This document shows positions 14,851-20,931 of a stretch of DNA of 26,223 nt, in pieces. Each line of letters opens with the position of its first letter. The first letter of the stretch is position 1. The DNA comes from a virus. The notes under the pieces are model-generated. The model ran no database searches. It was not told where the DNA came from and worked only from the letters and a program-made list of their open reading frames with translations. A program made the translations under genes and the position numbers. The stretch lies in the IMG/VR virus record IMGVR_UViG_3300031227_008087, positions 1 through 26,223 of that record; one strand, 5' to 3'.

Positions 14851-14936
14851 CGGAAGTAGAGGGAATCGAACCCCCGAACCATATTTCAGGCCAGCCGCTT
14901 TCAAGGCGGTGTCCTCGTCCATGCCGGACTACTTCC
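14851..14936 (-). tRNA. tRNA-Ser(TGA)
   Basis: Class II, 86 nt. Acceptor GGAAGTA/TACTTCC, loop CTTGAAA, long variable arm, G73. Five bases from the Ser(CGA) gene. Confidence 0.88.
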
Positions 14937-15039
14937 ATATTGTCATGTCGTTTGTTGCAACATGTAATAATAACATGTCGTTAAATCGTCATAATTTAGA
15001 CACGTTATTTCTTCATGTCTATACCTTAGACATGTATTG

Positions 15040-15130
15040 TACTCCCAGTTGGACTCGAACCAACATCTCGACTTCATCTGAATCTGACCAGTTTATAAAA
15101 CTGGGGCTTTTACCATTAAGCTATGGGAGC
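15040..15130 (-). tRNA. tRNA-Ile(TAT) with a long variable arm
   Basis: 91 nt. Perfect CCAGT/ACTGG anticodon stem with loop TTTATAA gives anticodon TAT. The variable region is 23 nt and can form GATTC-AGAT-GAA(G)TC, so a normally class I isoacceptor is class II here. A73. Would read AUA without lysidine. Confidence 0.75.
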
Positions 15131-15135
15131 TTGTG

Positions 15136-15209
15136 TACTCTCGGCAAGATTCGAACTTGCAACCTTCTGGGTCGAAACCAGGAGCTCTGTCCAGTTGAGC
15201 TACGAAAGC
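15136..15209 (-). tRNA. tRNA-Arg(TCG)
   Basis: 74 nt. Acceptor GCTTTCG/CGAGAGT, loop TTTCGAC, T arm GCAAG/CTTGC, A73. Confidence 0.87.
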
Positions 15210-15214
15210 ATGTG

Positions 15215-15285
15215 TACAGGATGGGGGAATTGAACCCGCGTTTTCTGGATGTAAGCCAGATGTTCTACCATTGAACTAATCCTGC
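15215..15285 (-). tRNA. tRNA-Val(TAC)
   Basis: 71 nt. Acceptor GCAGGAT/ATCCTGT, TCTGG/CCAGA stem, loop CTTACAT, A73. Confidence 0.88.
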
Positions 15286-15409
15286 TGGTTTGTCGAGCTT
15301 TTATTAATTTCCATTCTATCTGCAGATAAATGATGATAGTGATTCACGCCAATGGCACTATAATTATTCGATACCCACAGTGCACGCGTTGCCAGTATCA
15401 AAATGATTG

Positions 15410-15480
15410 TGCTCCAGAGCAGAGTTGAACTGCCGTCTTAGGTATATCAGACCCATATTCTTCCGTTGAACTACTGGAGT
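15410..15480 (-). tRNA. tRNA-Ile(GAT), copy 1
   Basis: 71 nt. Loop CTGATAT, T arm GGCAG/CTGCT, A73. The acceptor has an A1-C72 mismatch, as in tRNA-Gln(TTG). Confidence 0.83.
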
Positions 15481-15600
15481 ATTGGTATGTTTTTATAGCG
15501 AAACATACAAAGCTGACAATGTTTGATGATTTTCGGTTGCCACATTCACTACCTGATTAGTGAAATCCCCGAGTGCTTACAATTGTCATTTGCACTAGCG

Positions 15601-15676
15601 TGGGCCATATCGGATTCGAACCGATCTGATATCCTGATTGCAAAACAGGTGACCACCCCTAGCAGTCCCATGGGCC
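15601..15676 (-). tRNA. tRNA-Ala(TGC)-like with C3-C70
   Basis: 76 nt. Loop TTTGCAA gives TGC, but the acceptor has a C3-C70 mismatch instead of the G3-U70 Ala identity pair, and the anticodon stem ends in T31-T39. Its unusual D arm (GGGACTGCTAGG) is shared with tRNA-Asp at 22044, so it is probably a diverged duplicate. Charging identity doubtful. Confidence 0.65.
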
Positions 15677-15788
15677 AGATTCAATATCCTATTCACACCT
15701 ACGCGAAGATGTGAAAATGTCTTGCACCGTTTGTTTGATAATGCATTACCATTCAAAACGATTTACGCGAAAACACTTTCGGATATGG

Positions 15789-15862
15789 TACCTCGAGTTG
15801 GAATCGAACCAACGACCTTTGGTTTATCAGACCAACGCTCTAACCTACTGAGCTACCGAGAT
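15789..15862 (-). tRNA. tRNA-Ile(GAT), copy 2
   Basis: 74 nt. Acceptor ATCTCGG/TCGAGGT, TTGGT/ACCAA stem, loop CTGATAA, A73 followed by an encoded CCA, one of four such genes in the window. Confidence 0.87.
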
Positions 15863-15952
15863 AGATGCGGACTCGCATATTTTGGGGGAAATACACAAGC
15901 CCTAAGTTGAAATTGATGTAAGTTCAATAATGATAACGAGATACATCTTTTG

Positions 15953-16026
15953 TCGCAGTAAGTGGATTCGAACCACTGATCTTCCGGATATGAGCCGACT
16001 GCCTTAGGCCTCTTGGCGATACTGCG
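15953..16026 (-). tRNA. tRNA with CAT anticodon (Met or Ile2)
   Basis: 74 nt. Perfect acceptor CGCAGTA/TACTGCG, loop CTCATAT, T arm AGTGG/CCACT, A73. Not initiator-like (1-72 paired). The last anticodon-stem pair is G-A. Confidence 0.8.
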
Positions 16027-16170
16027 ATAGGTGACTGGAATTTCGAACCGCAATGTAGATATCATAAACATGCAGTTTGGCCGTTTCTCCCGATTCATTG
16101 TACGGCATTGATTCTAGGGTTATCCCAATTGAATAATAAATGTACAAATATTATCCAACATTGTCACAAG

Positions 16171-16243
16171 TGGGACACCCCGGTAACGATCCGGACTCTC
16201 TGGAGCTTCAACCCAGCGCAAAGACCTCTCTTGCTCATGTCCC
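16171..16243 (-). tRNA. tRNA-Phe(GAA) with altered T-loop
   Basis: 73 nt. Acceptor GGGACAT/GTGTCCC, loop TTGAAGC, A73. The T-loop is ATCGTTA instead of TTCGANN (A54 and T58). Its 5' end is one base from the stop of the adjacent homing endonuclease gene. Confidence 0.82.
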
Positions 16244-16244
16244 A

Positions 16245-16934
16245 TTAATTTATTAATTTTTCATATTGTATTAATTCTTTTTTTCTAACTATTTCAATAT
16301 TTGTATCTGAATAGATTTCCATAACCAATTCCATTTTCCGCTTATCGTTTCCCCACCAATACCCTTTAATTTCGAAATATTTATTTAATAATGGGGAATA
16401 AAAATCTGGAGTATAATTATGTTTAACATTTTCATCATCCACCCATTCAAACGTGTGGGAATCCATTCCAGATGTAGGTCGTACCCAATTTGGGTCGATT
16501 AAATCCAACACTTTGGCAAATCTAATTTCCCACGTTCCTTGCAAATATACAATTTCACCATTTTGTTTAGAATATTCAAATCATTTGCATCTACCACCTC
16601 GGTTGTTTTGGGACGCGGATAAGCTCATTTTCATCTTGGATTTATCGGAATGTTTCTTGCCCAAAAATCCGGGTTGAATTTCCCCATTTTTGATTCTGGT
16701 GGAATATGTTTCACCAGCTTTTATTAAGCTGGAGTGGGTTTCTTTTGTCAACCCCCTATTCCATATAATTCTCGACCCATTTTCATATCCTTGGTTCGGA
16801 TTATGAGATTTTCCATCTCCATGTGTTCTCCATATATGAGTTGAAATCCCCTTTTTAGTGTATGTTTTTCCACAATGGGGGCATTTGTATTTTCCGTTAT
16901 CGGTGAGCCATTCTTCTTGTAAATTTATAATCAT
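16245..16934 (-). CDS. PD-(D/E)XK homing endonuclease with one in-frame TGA
   Basis: 229 residues if TGA 16581-16583 is Trp. A C2H2-like finger opens it (CPHCGKTYTKKGISTHIWRTH), then a NUMOD3-like segment (FLGKKHSDKSKMKMS), then RCK-x-FEY...GTWEIRFAKVLD and YTPDFYSPLLNKYFEIKGYWW, where D and ExK form the nuclease core. The family usually has W after RCK, exactly where TGA stands. Start ATG 16934 follows AAAGGA. The leader motif lies at 16944-16961. The gene is wedged between a broken tRNA-Thr and tRNA-Phe. Confidence 0.82.
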
Positions 16935-16943
16935 AATATCATC

Positions 16944-16961
16944 CTTTATTATAAGTATCAA
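16944..16961 (-). promoter_or_regulatory. Conserved leader motif of the PD-(D/E)XK homing endonuclease
   Basis: Minus strand TTGATACTTATAATAAAG, sharing 17 of 18 bases with the VSR-like endonuclease leader although the proteins are unrelated in their nuclease domains. Confidence 0.45.
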
Positions 16962-16975
16962 AAAGTATAATTTTC

Positions 16976-17013
16976 GTACAAGTCCTGTGTTCTACCATTG
17001 GAGCTACCGAGCC
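16976..17013 (-). pseudogene. 5' half of tRNA-Thr(TGT), broken at the anticodon loop
   Basis: Acceptor 5' strand GGCTCGG, T8-A9, a complete D arm, CAGGA and loop CTTGTAC are present. The sequence then turns into the leader of the homing endonuclease gene. No matching 3' half was found. An intact tRNA-Thr(TGT) lies at 19853. Confidence 0.7.
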
Positions 17014-17066
17014 ATAAGTAATAAGAATCGTACAACACTAAGTAATAACAATCGCACGAACTTATT

Positions 17067-17240
17067 TTATTTCTGTTTATAAGGGTAATTTACATCGGTA
17101 ATATTATTTTCTTTAAGATGAGCATCCAATTCCGCTCGAGTCTGGAAAAACCATTCTCCTTCAATGCCCTCTTCTGGGTGGAAAAAACTCAAATAAAATA
17201 AATCTTCTTCATATAAATAATGCCAATAATAACCTTCCAT
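17067..17240 (-). CDS. Small acidic protein (57 aa) inside the tRNA array
   Basis: MEGYYWHYLYEEDLFYLSFFHPEEGIEGEWFF...: aromatic and acidic, no known domain. GGAG precedes ATG 17240 by about seven bases; TAA stop. The Trp codons are TGG. Confidence 0.65.
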   Translation of the reverse strand: MEGYYWHYLYEEDLFYLSFFHPEEGIEGEWFFQTRAELDAHLKENNITDVNYPYKQK

Positions 17241-17256
17241 ATAAATCTCCTTTTTG

Positions 17257-17339
17257 TCCCGTTAGATGGAGTCGAACCAACATTGTCATATTGACGACGG
17301 CTTTACAGGCCGCGGGGCATCCACTTGCCCAATAACGGG
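17257..17339 (-). tRNA. tRNA-Tyr(GTA), class II with C1-G72
   Basis: 83 nt. Loop CTGTAAA, variable arm with GTCA-ATA-TGAC as in bacterial Tyr tRNAs, but the acceptor starts C1-G72, the archaeal/eukaryotic identity pair. A73. Confidence 0.85.
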
Positions 17340-17344
17340 TTGTG

Positions 17345-17416
17345 TACTCCCACAGGGATTCGAACCCCGACTGTCAGTTTAGAAGACTGACGTGCCTCCA
17401 GTTACACTATGGGAGC
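17345..17416 (-). tRNA. tRNA-Arg(TCT), copy 1
   Basis: 72 nt. Acceptor GCTCCCA/TGGGAGT, TCAGT/ACTGA stem, loop CTTCTAA, A73. Confidence 0.88.
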
Positions 17417-17422
17417 AGTGTT

Positions 17423-17614
17423 TTAATTTCTAGACCAGAAATAAAATCGTCTGGTAATTTCAATTGAAGCTCCAGCAACAATGCCCAAACCTGCAATAAA
17501 CAGATTTCCTGACATTAGTGCGAGTCCCGCTACAATATACAACGCGAACCTTGAGACTCCGAATATTCCAAATACACTTTCTCTAGCTTCACGATCCATT
17601 TCAAATTTTGTCAT
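17423..17614 (-). CDS. Small membrane protein (63 aa)
   Basis: A charged N-terminus, then FALYIVAGLALMSGNLFIAGLGIVAGASIEI, which can form one long or two short membrane spans, and a basic tail. AAAGG before ATG 17614; TAA stop. Function unknown; isolated among tRNA genes. Confidence 0.65.
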   Translation of the reverse strand: MTKFEMDREARESVFGIFGVSRFALYIVAGLALMSGNLFIAGLGIVAGASIEITRRFYFWSRN

Positions 17615-17632
17615 TTTATAACCTTTCTTGTT

Positions 17633-17679
17633 TCATTTTTTCTGATACATAGCCGCTTGTATCATTTTTTCTGATACAA
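17633..17679. repeat. 17-bp direct repeat, second copy palindromic
   Basis: TCATTTTTTCTGATACA occurs at 17633-17649 and 17662-17678. The second copy extends into a hairpin TTGTATCA/TGATACAA with a 7-nt loop. No U run follows on either strand. Lies between the small membrane protein and tRNA-Lys(CTT). Confidence 0.6.
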
Positions 17680-17683
17680 TATG

Positions 17684-17756
17684 TACACCCGGTAGGTGAC
17701 GATCCTACAACCTCCCGGGTAAGAACCGGGTGCTCTGCCAATTGAGCTACGGATGC
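17684..17756 (-). tRNA. tRNA-Lys(CTT) with altered T-loop
   Basis: 73 nt. Perfect CCCGG/CCGGG anticodon stem, loop TTCTTAC, T-loop ATCGTCA (A54, T58), A73. Confidence 0.83.
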
Positions 17757-17864
17757 ATGTAACTTGATAATGGGGTGATTGTACTCCTAAGAGTTGAGTG
17801 AGTCGTACACTTTACTAGATTATCGTGTCACCCTTCTACTCACGGTCATTATTACCAAGTTGTG

Positions 17865-17946
17865 CAGGGGTAGAAGGATTCGAACCCTCAAGTTCCGAAG
17901 AACACAGTTTTGGAGACTGCTTATCTCAGCCGATGAAAGTACCCCT
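17865..17946 (-). tRNA. tRNA-Trp(CCA) with remodelled D arm and extra variable arm
   Basis: 82 nt. Acceptor AGGGGTA/TACCCCT with G73 and loop CTCCAAA match the bacterial Trp pattern closely. The variable region is 14 nt and holds GTTC-TTCG-GAAC, a UUCG-capped arm not found in normal tRNA-Trp. The D-arm positions pair poorly. Only tRNA-Trp found. Confidence 0.8.
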
Positions 17947-17953
17947 ATGTTTG

Positions 17954-18028
17954 TAGCTCCCCAGGGAGTCGAACCCTGACCTAAACAGTTTCTAAAACTG
18001 CCACCTCTACCAATTGGGTTAGAGAGCC
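17954..18028 (-). tRNA. tRNA-Leu(TAG), class I
   Basis: 75 nt. GCAGT/ACTGT stem, loop TTTAGAA, A73. The variable loop is only 6 nt, whereas bacterial Leu tRNAs are class II. Confidence 0.82.
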
Positions 18029-18162
18029 ATTGAGGGAGTCTTTTTGATTTACGGATTCACTATAGTTTACCGATGAAAGCTTTACTCCCCGTCCTCTTTC
18101 AAATGGGTGGGCTCAGGAACATCACTATTGATGGGGGTCGTGAAGTCCATTTGCCCGTATTG

Positions 18163-18235
18163 TAGCGCTGGTCGGACTCGAACCGACACTTTATGATTTT
18201 TGAAACCATCTTCTCTGCCATTGGAATACAGCGCC
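18163..18235 (-). tRNA. tRNA-Leu(CAA), class I
   Basis: 73 nt. Acceptor GGCGCTG/CAGCGCT, stem ATGGT/ATCAT, loop TTCAAAA, variable loop 5 nt, A73. Shifting the loop one base would give TCA, but the stem would then have no pairs, so CAA is kept. Confidence 0.72.
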
Positions 18236-18259
18236 ATTTCCTAAATATTGTTTTGATTG

Positions 18260-18353
18260 TGGACAGTTGGGAGTCGAACCCAGAAGACGATACTAATTCT
18301 AATTTGTAATTATTGGAAATTGAATTTTGACCGTGCAACCATTGCTACTGTCC
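18260..18353 (-). tRNA. tRNA-like gene with an expanded anticodon arm
   Basis: About 94 nt. Acceptor GGACAGT/ACTGTCC and a T-loop TTCGACT are present, but the D arm is short and the anticodon region is a long hairpin: ACGGT/ATCGT, then a 3x3 internal loop, then AATTCAATTT/AAATT(A)GAATT. No anticodon can be assigned. Could be an intron-containing or decayed tRNA. Confidence 0.5.
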
Positions 18354-18369
18354 TTGTTTGGTAGGTTGA
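18354..18369 (-). repeat. 16-nt direct repeat, downstream copy
   Basis: Minus strand TCAACCTACCAAACAA; matches the copy at 19203-19218 in 15 of 16 bases. It abuts the 5' end of the tRNA-like gene. Confidence 0.7.
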
Positions 18370-18685
18370 GATTACACCTCTTATAGTATCCCTTTGGGAA
18401 GATTATTTCGTTCCTTCCTTTGTCCACGACGACCCGCTAGGGTCTTTACTCTTGCGAGTAGTAAGATACCAGTCCCAGTAGTTATAGACTACCACTCTTT
18501 TCGTTTAGGTTCTCTCCACAGTTACTAATTACTATTCAACCTTGCAGGGCTGACTGAGGTTTTAACACCACTAGCACTTTCACCATAAAACATCCGCACC
18601 TTGTGAGTTTGGTTGCCCCCAGTTCAACTATGTTGCTAGGGATTAGGGAATTTTGCTCCTAAACGCTATCGGTCTTTTTACTTGA

Positions 18686-18757
18686 TTTCAACAATGGGAC
18701 TTGAACCCATAACTGTCTGCTTAGAATGCGGAAGCTCTACCATTGAGCTATATTGAG
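18686..18757 (-). tRNA. tRNA-Arg(TCT), copy 2, embedded in the large ncRNA
   Basis: 72 nt. Loop ATTCTAA, T arm ATGGG/CCCAT, A73. The acceptor has a C1-A72 mismatch and the anticodon stem one C-A mismatch. Confidence 0.8.
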
Positions 18758-19202
18758 TCTTTGTGGACATTAGAAGCTGCGCCGATCAGCGATGGCATTC
18801 TCCCTTTTGGGGAAAACATACCATTCAACTTCATACCATTCTCTGGATAAGAGATTTTAGTGGTTCTTAATTGTTCCCAGTCTTACCCTGCGATAAGATG
18901 TTTGGTTATACTTCCAACCTATAGCGTTAGCCCTCAGTCGGATGCTTTCCCTAGAAAACACACATAATTACTAGAATCAAGCTCTCAGTATCCCTACCTT
19001 GAACAAAATTCTCTGGCATTCCCTATTGGATTTCTCCTCACCAGCTGTTCCACGACAACCAGATATTCCCCTCTTCCCGTATTAAAGGGCTGAGGCAAAT
19101 ATGTTAAACCATTGTATAGATGTCTCCCACAAGTGAGAGCGACTTTTCTACGAGTCCTTTAGTCCCGGTTTCCCAGGGTTATCTGATGACGCCATACCGC
19201 CA

Positions 19203-19218
19203 TTGTTTGGTAAGTTGA
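19203..19218 (-). repeat. 16-nt direct repeat, upstream copy
   Basis: Minus strand TCAACTTACCAAACAA, located at the predicted transcription start of the large ncRNA. Confidence 0.7.
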
Positions 19219-19245
19219 TTATACTTTTTTGAACAGTCGCATCAA
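19218..19245 (-). promoter_or_regulatory. Promoter of the large ncRNA
   Basis: Minus strand TTGATG, 16-base spacer, perfect TATAAT. Different from the repeated promoter family. Predicted start near 19211, inside the direct repeat. Confidence 0.65.
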
Positions 19246-19383
19246 TACAGATTGTTCACCAAAATTTAATTTTTCAAAAAACATTTAATATAAGATTGTT
19301 TCCAACCCTTTTTGTATATATATATATTAGGGTGGAGTCTCAAACATCGCTTTTATTTTCATAAAAGTGATATTAATTTTTAG

Positions 19384-19458
19384 TACTCCCAGAAGGATTT
19401 GAACCTACGGCCACTTGGTTCGTATCCAAGTGCTCTATCCAGACTGAGCTATGGGAGC
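19384..19458 (-). tRNA. tRNA-Arg(ACG)
   Basis: 75 nt. CTTGG/CCAAG stem, loop ATACGAA, acceptor GCTCCCA/TGGGAGT, A73. A34 is presumably converted to inosine by host TadA. Confidence 0.87.
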
Positions 19459-19465
19459 GATTATT

Positions 19466-19597
19466 TTACCAAGCTTTTTTGTGCTTAGGTTTACGATTAT
19501 ATTTCGTTTTATCCTTAAACACTTTACGAGTAGGAATTGTTTCCCTCATCGTAGGCCTGATCATCGTTTTGTCTTTTTTTATTGTTCTCTTTTTCAT
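19466..19597 (-). CDS. Small basic protein (43 aa), possibly leaderless
   Basis: MKKRTIKKDKTMIRPTMRE...KDKTKYNRKPKHKKAW: almost a third Lys/Arg, resembling small basic peptides of T4-like phages. The ATG lies at the predicted start site of promoter copy 4, so the mRNA would have essentially no leader. An internal ATG is an alternative. Ends just before tRNA-Arg(ACG). Confidence 0.6.
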   Translation of the reverse strand: MKKRTIKKDKTMIRPTMRETIPTRKVFKDKTKYNRKPKHKKAW

Positions 19598-19602
19598 ACT
19601 TC

Positions 19603-19631
19603 AAGATACAAGATAAAAACGACAAAGTCAA
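19603..19631 (-). promoter_or_regulatory. Repeated sigma70-type promoter, copy 4
   Basis: Minus strand TTGACT-N17-TATCTT with spacer identical to copies 1 and 6. Confidence 0.8.
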
Positions 19632-19658
19632 CTGTTTTCTTTTTTTATTTGAAATTAG

Positions 19659-19845
19659 TACGTGAGGGAGGAATTGAACCTGACCCCGGACAAATATTTC
19701 CTCGCACCACTTACAATTGATATGGATTGAATGTATCAATGTCACTATTACATCACTTATGAAAGACCTAAGATATAGATTGGTCATGACTCCAATGTAC
19801 TCTTAAAACCTAAAATGACAGCTCTACCATCTGAGCTACTCACGC
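19659..19845 (-). tRNA. tRNA gene interrupted by an insert of about 110 nt
   Basis: 187 nt. Both ends form a perfect acceptor, GCGTGAG/CTCACGT with one wobble, followed by T8-A9 and a canonical D arm GCTCAGATGGTAGAGC. The T-loop TTCAATT is near the 3' end with a weak stem. Between them the anticodon region runs on: GTCAT reappears as ATGAC 27 nt later, then ATTGATA/TATCAAT forms a 7-bp hairpin. The anticodon cannot be assigned (TTTAG is a candidate loop start). It could carry an intron or be a pseudogene. Confidence 0.6.
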
Positions 19846-19852
19846 GTTTATG

Positions 19853-19925
19853 ATCCCCCGGCCGGTCTCGAACCGACAAGCCCGACTTACAAGGCCGGAT
19901 ATTTACCAATTAATATTACAGGGGA
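19853..19925 (-). tRNA. tRNA-Thr(TGT)
   Basis: 73 nt. Acceptor TCCCCTG/CGGGGGA, stem CCGGC/GTCGG, loop CTTGTAA, discriminator T. Confidence 0.87.
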
Positions 19926-19931
19926 ATGTGT

Positions 19932-20001
19932 GCCATGCAATGGGATTCGAACCCATATCTGCTTCTTCAACGAAGCCGTCCTGCCATTAGACCATACATC
20001 A
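19932..20001 (-). tRNA. tRNA-like gene with a noncanonical anticodon loop
   Basis: 70 nt. T arm ATGGG/CCCAT and D arm GTCTAATGGCAGGAC are normal, but the best anticodon stem GCTTC/GAAGC leaves a 6-nt loop GTTGAA. The acceptor has mismatches. Phe(GAA) or Ser(TGA) are possible readings; decay is also possible. Confidence 0.5.
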
Positions 20002-20097
20002 TGCTTCCAACCAGTGTAGTTTTCAGCAAAGGATTTAATTTACTGTCATTCAAGTGAGTCACTACTCCCACCATTCCCATTTTCAATTAGCCCCTAG

Positions 20098-20169
20098 CTC
20101 CAAGAGAGAATTTCGAAATCTCGACCCTGCGATTAACAGTCGCACGCTCTGCCTCTGAGCTACCTTGGA
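20098..20169 (-). tRNA. tRNA-Asn(GTT), copy 1
   Basis: 72 nt. Acceptor TCCAAGG/TCTTGGA, perfect TGCGA/TCGCA stem, loop CTGTTAA, G73. Confidence 0.87.
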
Positions 20170-20247
20170 ATATGTCCCCAGTAAAATAACAGCACTTAAA
20201 GGCGCCCTGCTTATTATTCATTTTGTTATACCGCTGGGGGCGGTATG

Positions 20248-20320
20248 CTCCGACGGATGGATTCTAACCACCATCTTTCACGTTAACAGCGTGTCGTTTT
20301 AACATTAATACTACGTCGGA
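20248..20320 (-). tRNA. tRNA-Asn(GTT), copy 2, with T19-A56
   Basis: 73 nt. Perfect acceptor TCCGACG/CGTCGGA, loop CTGTTAA, G73. The T-loop is TTAGAAT (A56 for C56) and the D-loop reads AATGTTA (T19 for G19), so the elbow pair is swapped together. Confidence 0.82.
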
Positions 20321-20366
20321 AATTGGATTGGGTTTTTGAATAGAACCCTTCTGAAAACTATTATGG

Positions 20367-20439
20367 GGTGAAAGCTGAGAATTGAACTCAGGTCTCCGGG
20401 GTCACAGCCTGGCGTAATTACCACTATACCACAATCACC
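20367..20439 (-). tRNA. tRNA-His(GTG)
   Basis: Loop CTGTGAC; G at -1 opposite C73, the His hallmark. Two T-T mismatches in the acceptor stem. CCA is encoded after C73. Confidence 0.87.
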
Positions 20440-20456
20440 ATGTATGTTTTTGTTTG

Positions 20457-20530
20457 AGCACACAGTCAGATTCGAACTGACGTCCTTCGGGTTTGCAATC
20501 CGATGCCTATTGCCACTCAGCCACGTGTGC
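20457..20530 (-). tRNA. tRNA-Cys(GCA)
   Basis: 74 nt. Acceptor GCACACG/TGTGTGC, loop TTGCAAA, T arm GTCAG/CTGAC, U73 as expected for Cys. Confidence 0.88.
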
Positions 20531-20623
20531 ATTAATTGGATTCGAGGTAAGGAATTTCACCTTTGCTTTTCTAATACAATGGTTCGTCAACCAAAGCATC
20601 TACGCCTTTAACGCTCTCAAGTG

Positions 20624-20696
20624 TAGTTCCATAGGGGATCGAACCCTAATCCTCGGCTTGAGAAGCCGAAATCCTATCCGGTTAGACGATGGAACC
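20624..20696 (-). tRNA. tRNA-Glu(CTC)
   Basis: 73 nt. Perfect TCGGC/GCCGA stem, loop TTCTCAA, D arm with CCGGATAGG, A73. Confidence 0.88.
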
Positions 20697-20781
20697 ATGT
20701 GTCCAATTACGCGATTGGACTTGGAATTTCAGTTTGATTTTCTAAACACGTGGTGTCAACTCCTTAAATACCAACGCTGCG

Positions 20782-20853
20782 TCGTCTATCGGGGAGTCGA
20801 ACCCCGCTCCCAGCCTTGAAAGGGCTGTGATATAACCGATAATCCAATAGACG
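20782..20853 (-). tRNA. tRNA-Glu(TTC), copy 1
   Basis: 72 nt. Perfect acceptor CGTCTAT/ATAGACG, CAGCC/GGCTG stem, loop CTTTCAA, A73. Confidence 0.88.
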
Positions 20854-20858
20854 TTGTG

Positions 20859-20931
20859 TAGCTCCAGAGAGTCTCAATCTCTCATCCCCGGATTGAAAGT
20901 CCGGAATCCTATTCAGTTAGACGATGGAGCC
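20859..20931 (-). tRNA. tRNA-Glu(TTC), copy 2, with A19-T56
   Basis: 73 nt. CCGGA/TCCGG stem, loop CTTTCAA. The T-loop is ATTGAGA (T56) and the D-loop reads CTGAATAGG where Glu(CTC) has CCGGATAGG (A19), again a paired change at 19-56. Confidence 0.82.

Larger units (their letters stand above)
18354..19212 (-). ncRNA. Large structured noncoding RNA, GOLLD/ROOL-like candidate
   Basis: About 860 nt without ORFs on either strand beyond chance, flanked by 16-nt direct repeats and preceded by a TTGATG-N16-TATAAT promoter. Hairpins with stable loops are frequent: CCTGG-GAAA-CCGGG, ACTC-GCAA-GAGT, GACCC-TAGC-GGGTC, GTAGT-CTATA-ACTAC. A tRNA-Arg(TCT) sits inside at 18686-18757. Large ornate RNAs of the GOLLD and ROOL classes are known beside, and sometimes around, tRNAs in phages. 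I assign the class by size and context only, since I cannot align to the family models. Confidence 0.6.

Noticed and set aside
18163-18235. tRNA with UCA anticodon to read TGA
   Set aside because: The loop could be read as TTTCAAA, but that register leaves the anticodon stem unpaired. The paired register gives CAA, and A73 does not fit Trp.
18099-18338. 79-codon minus-strand ORF
   Set aside because: It runs through tRNA-Leu(CAA) and the tRNA-like gene, with no ribosome site or protein-like pattern.
18354-19212. tmRNA
   Set aside because: No tRNA-like acceptor joining the ends and no tag-peptide frame with resume codon could be found.
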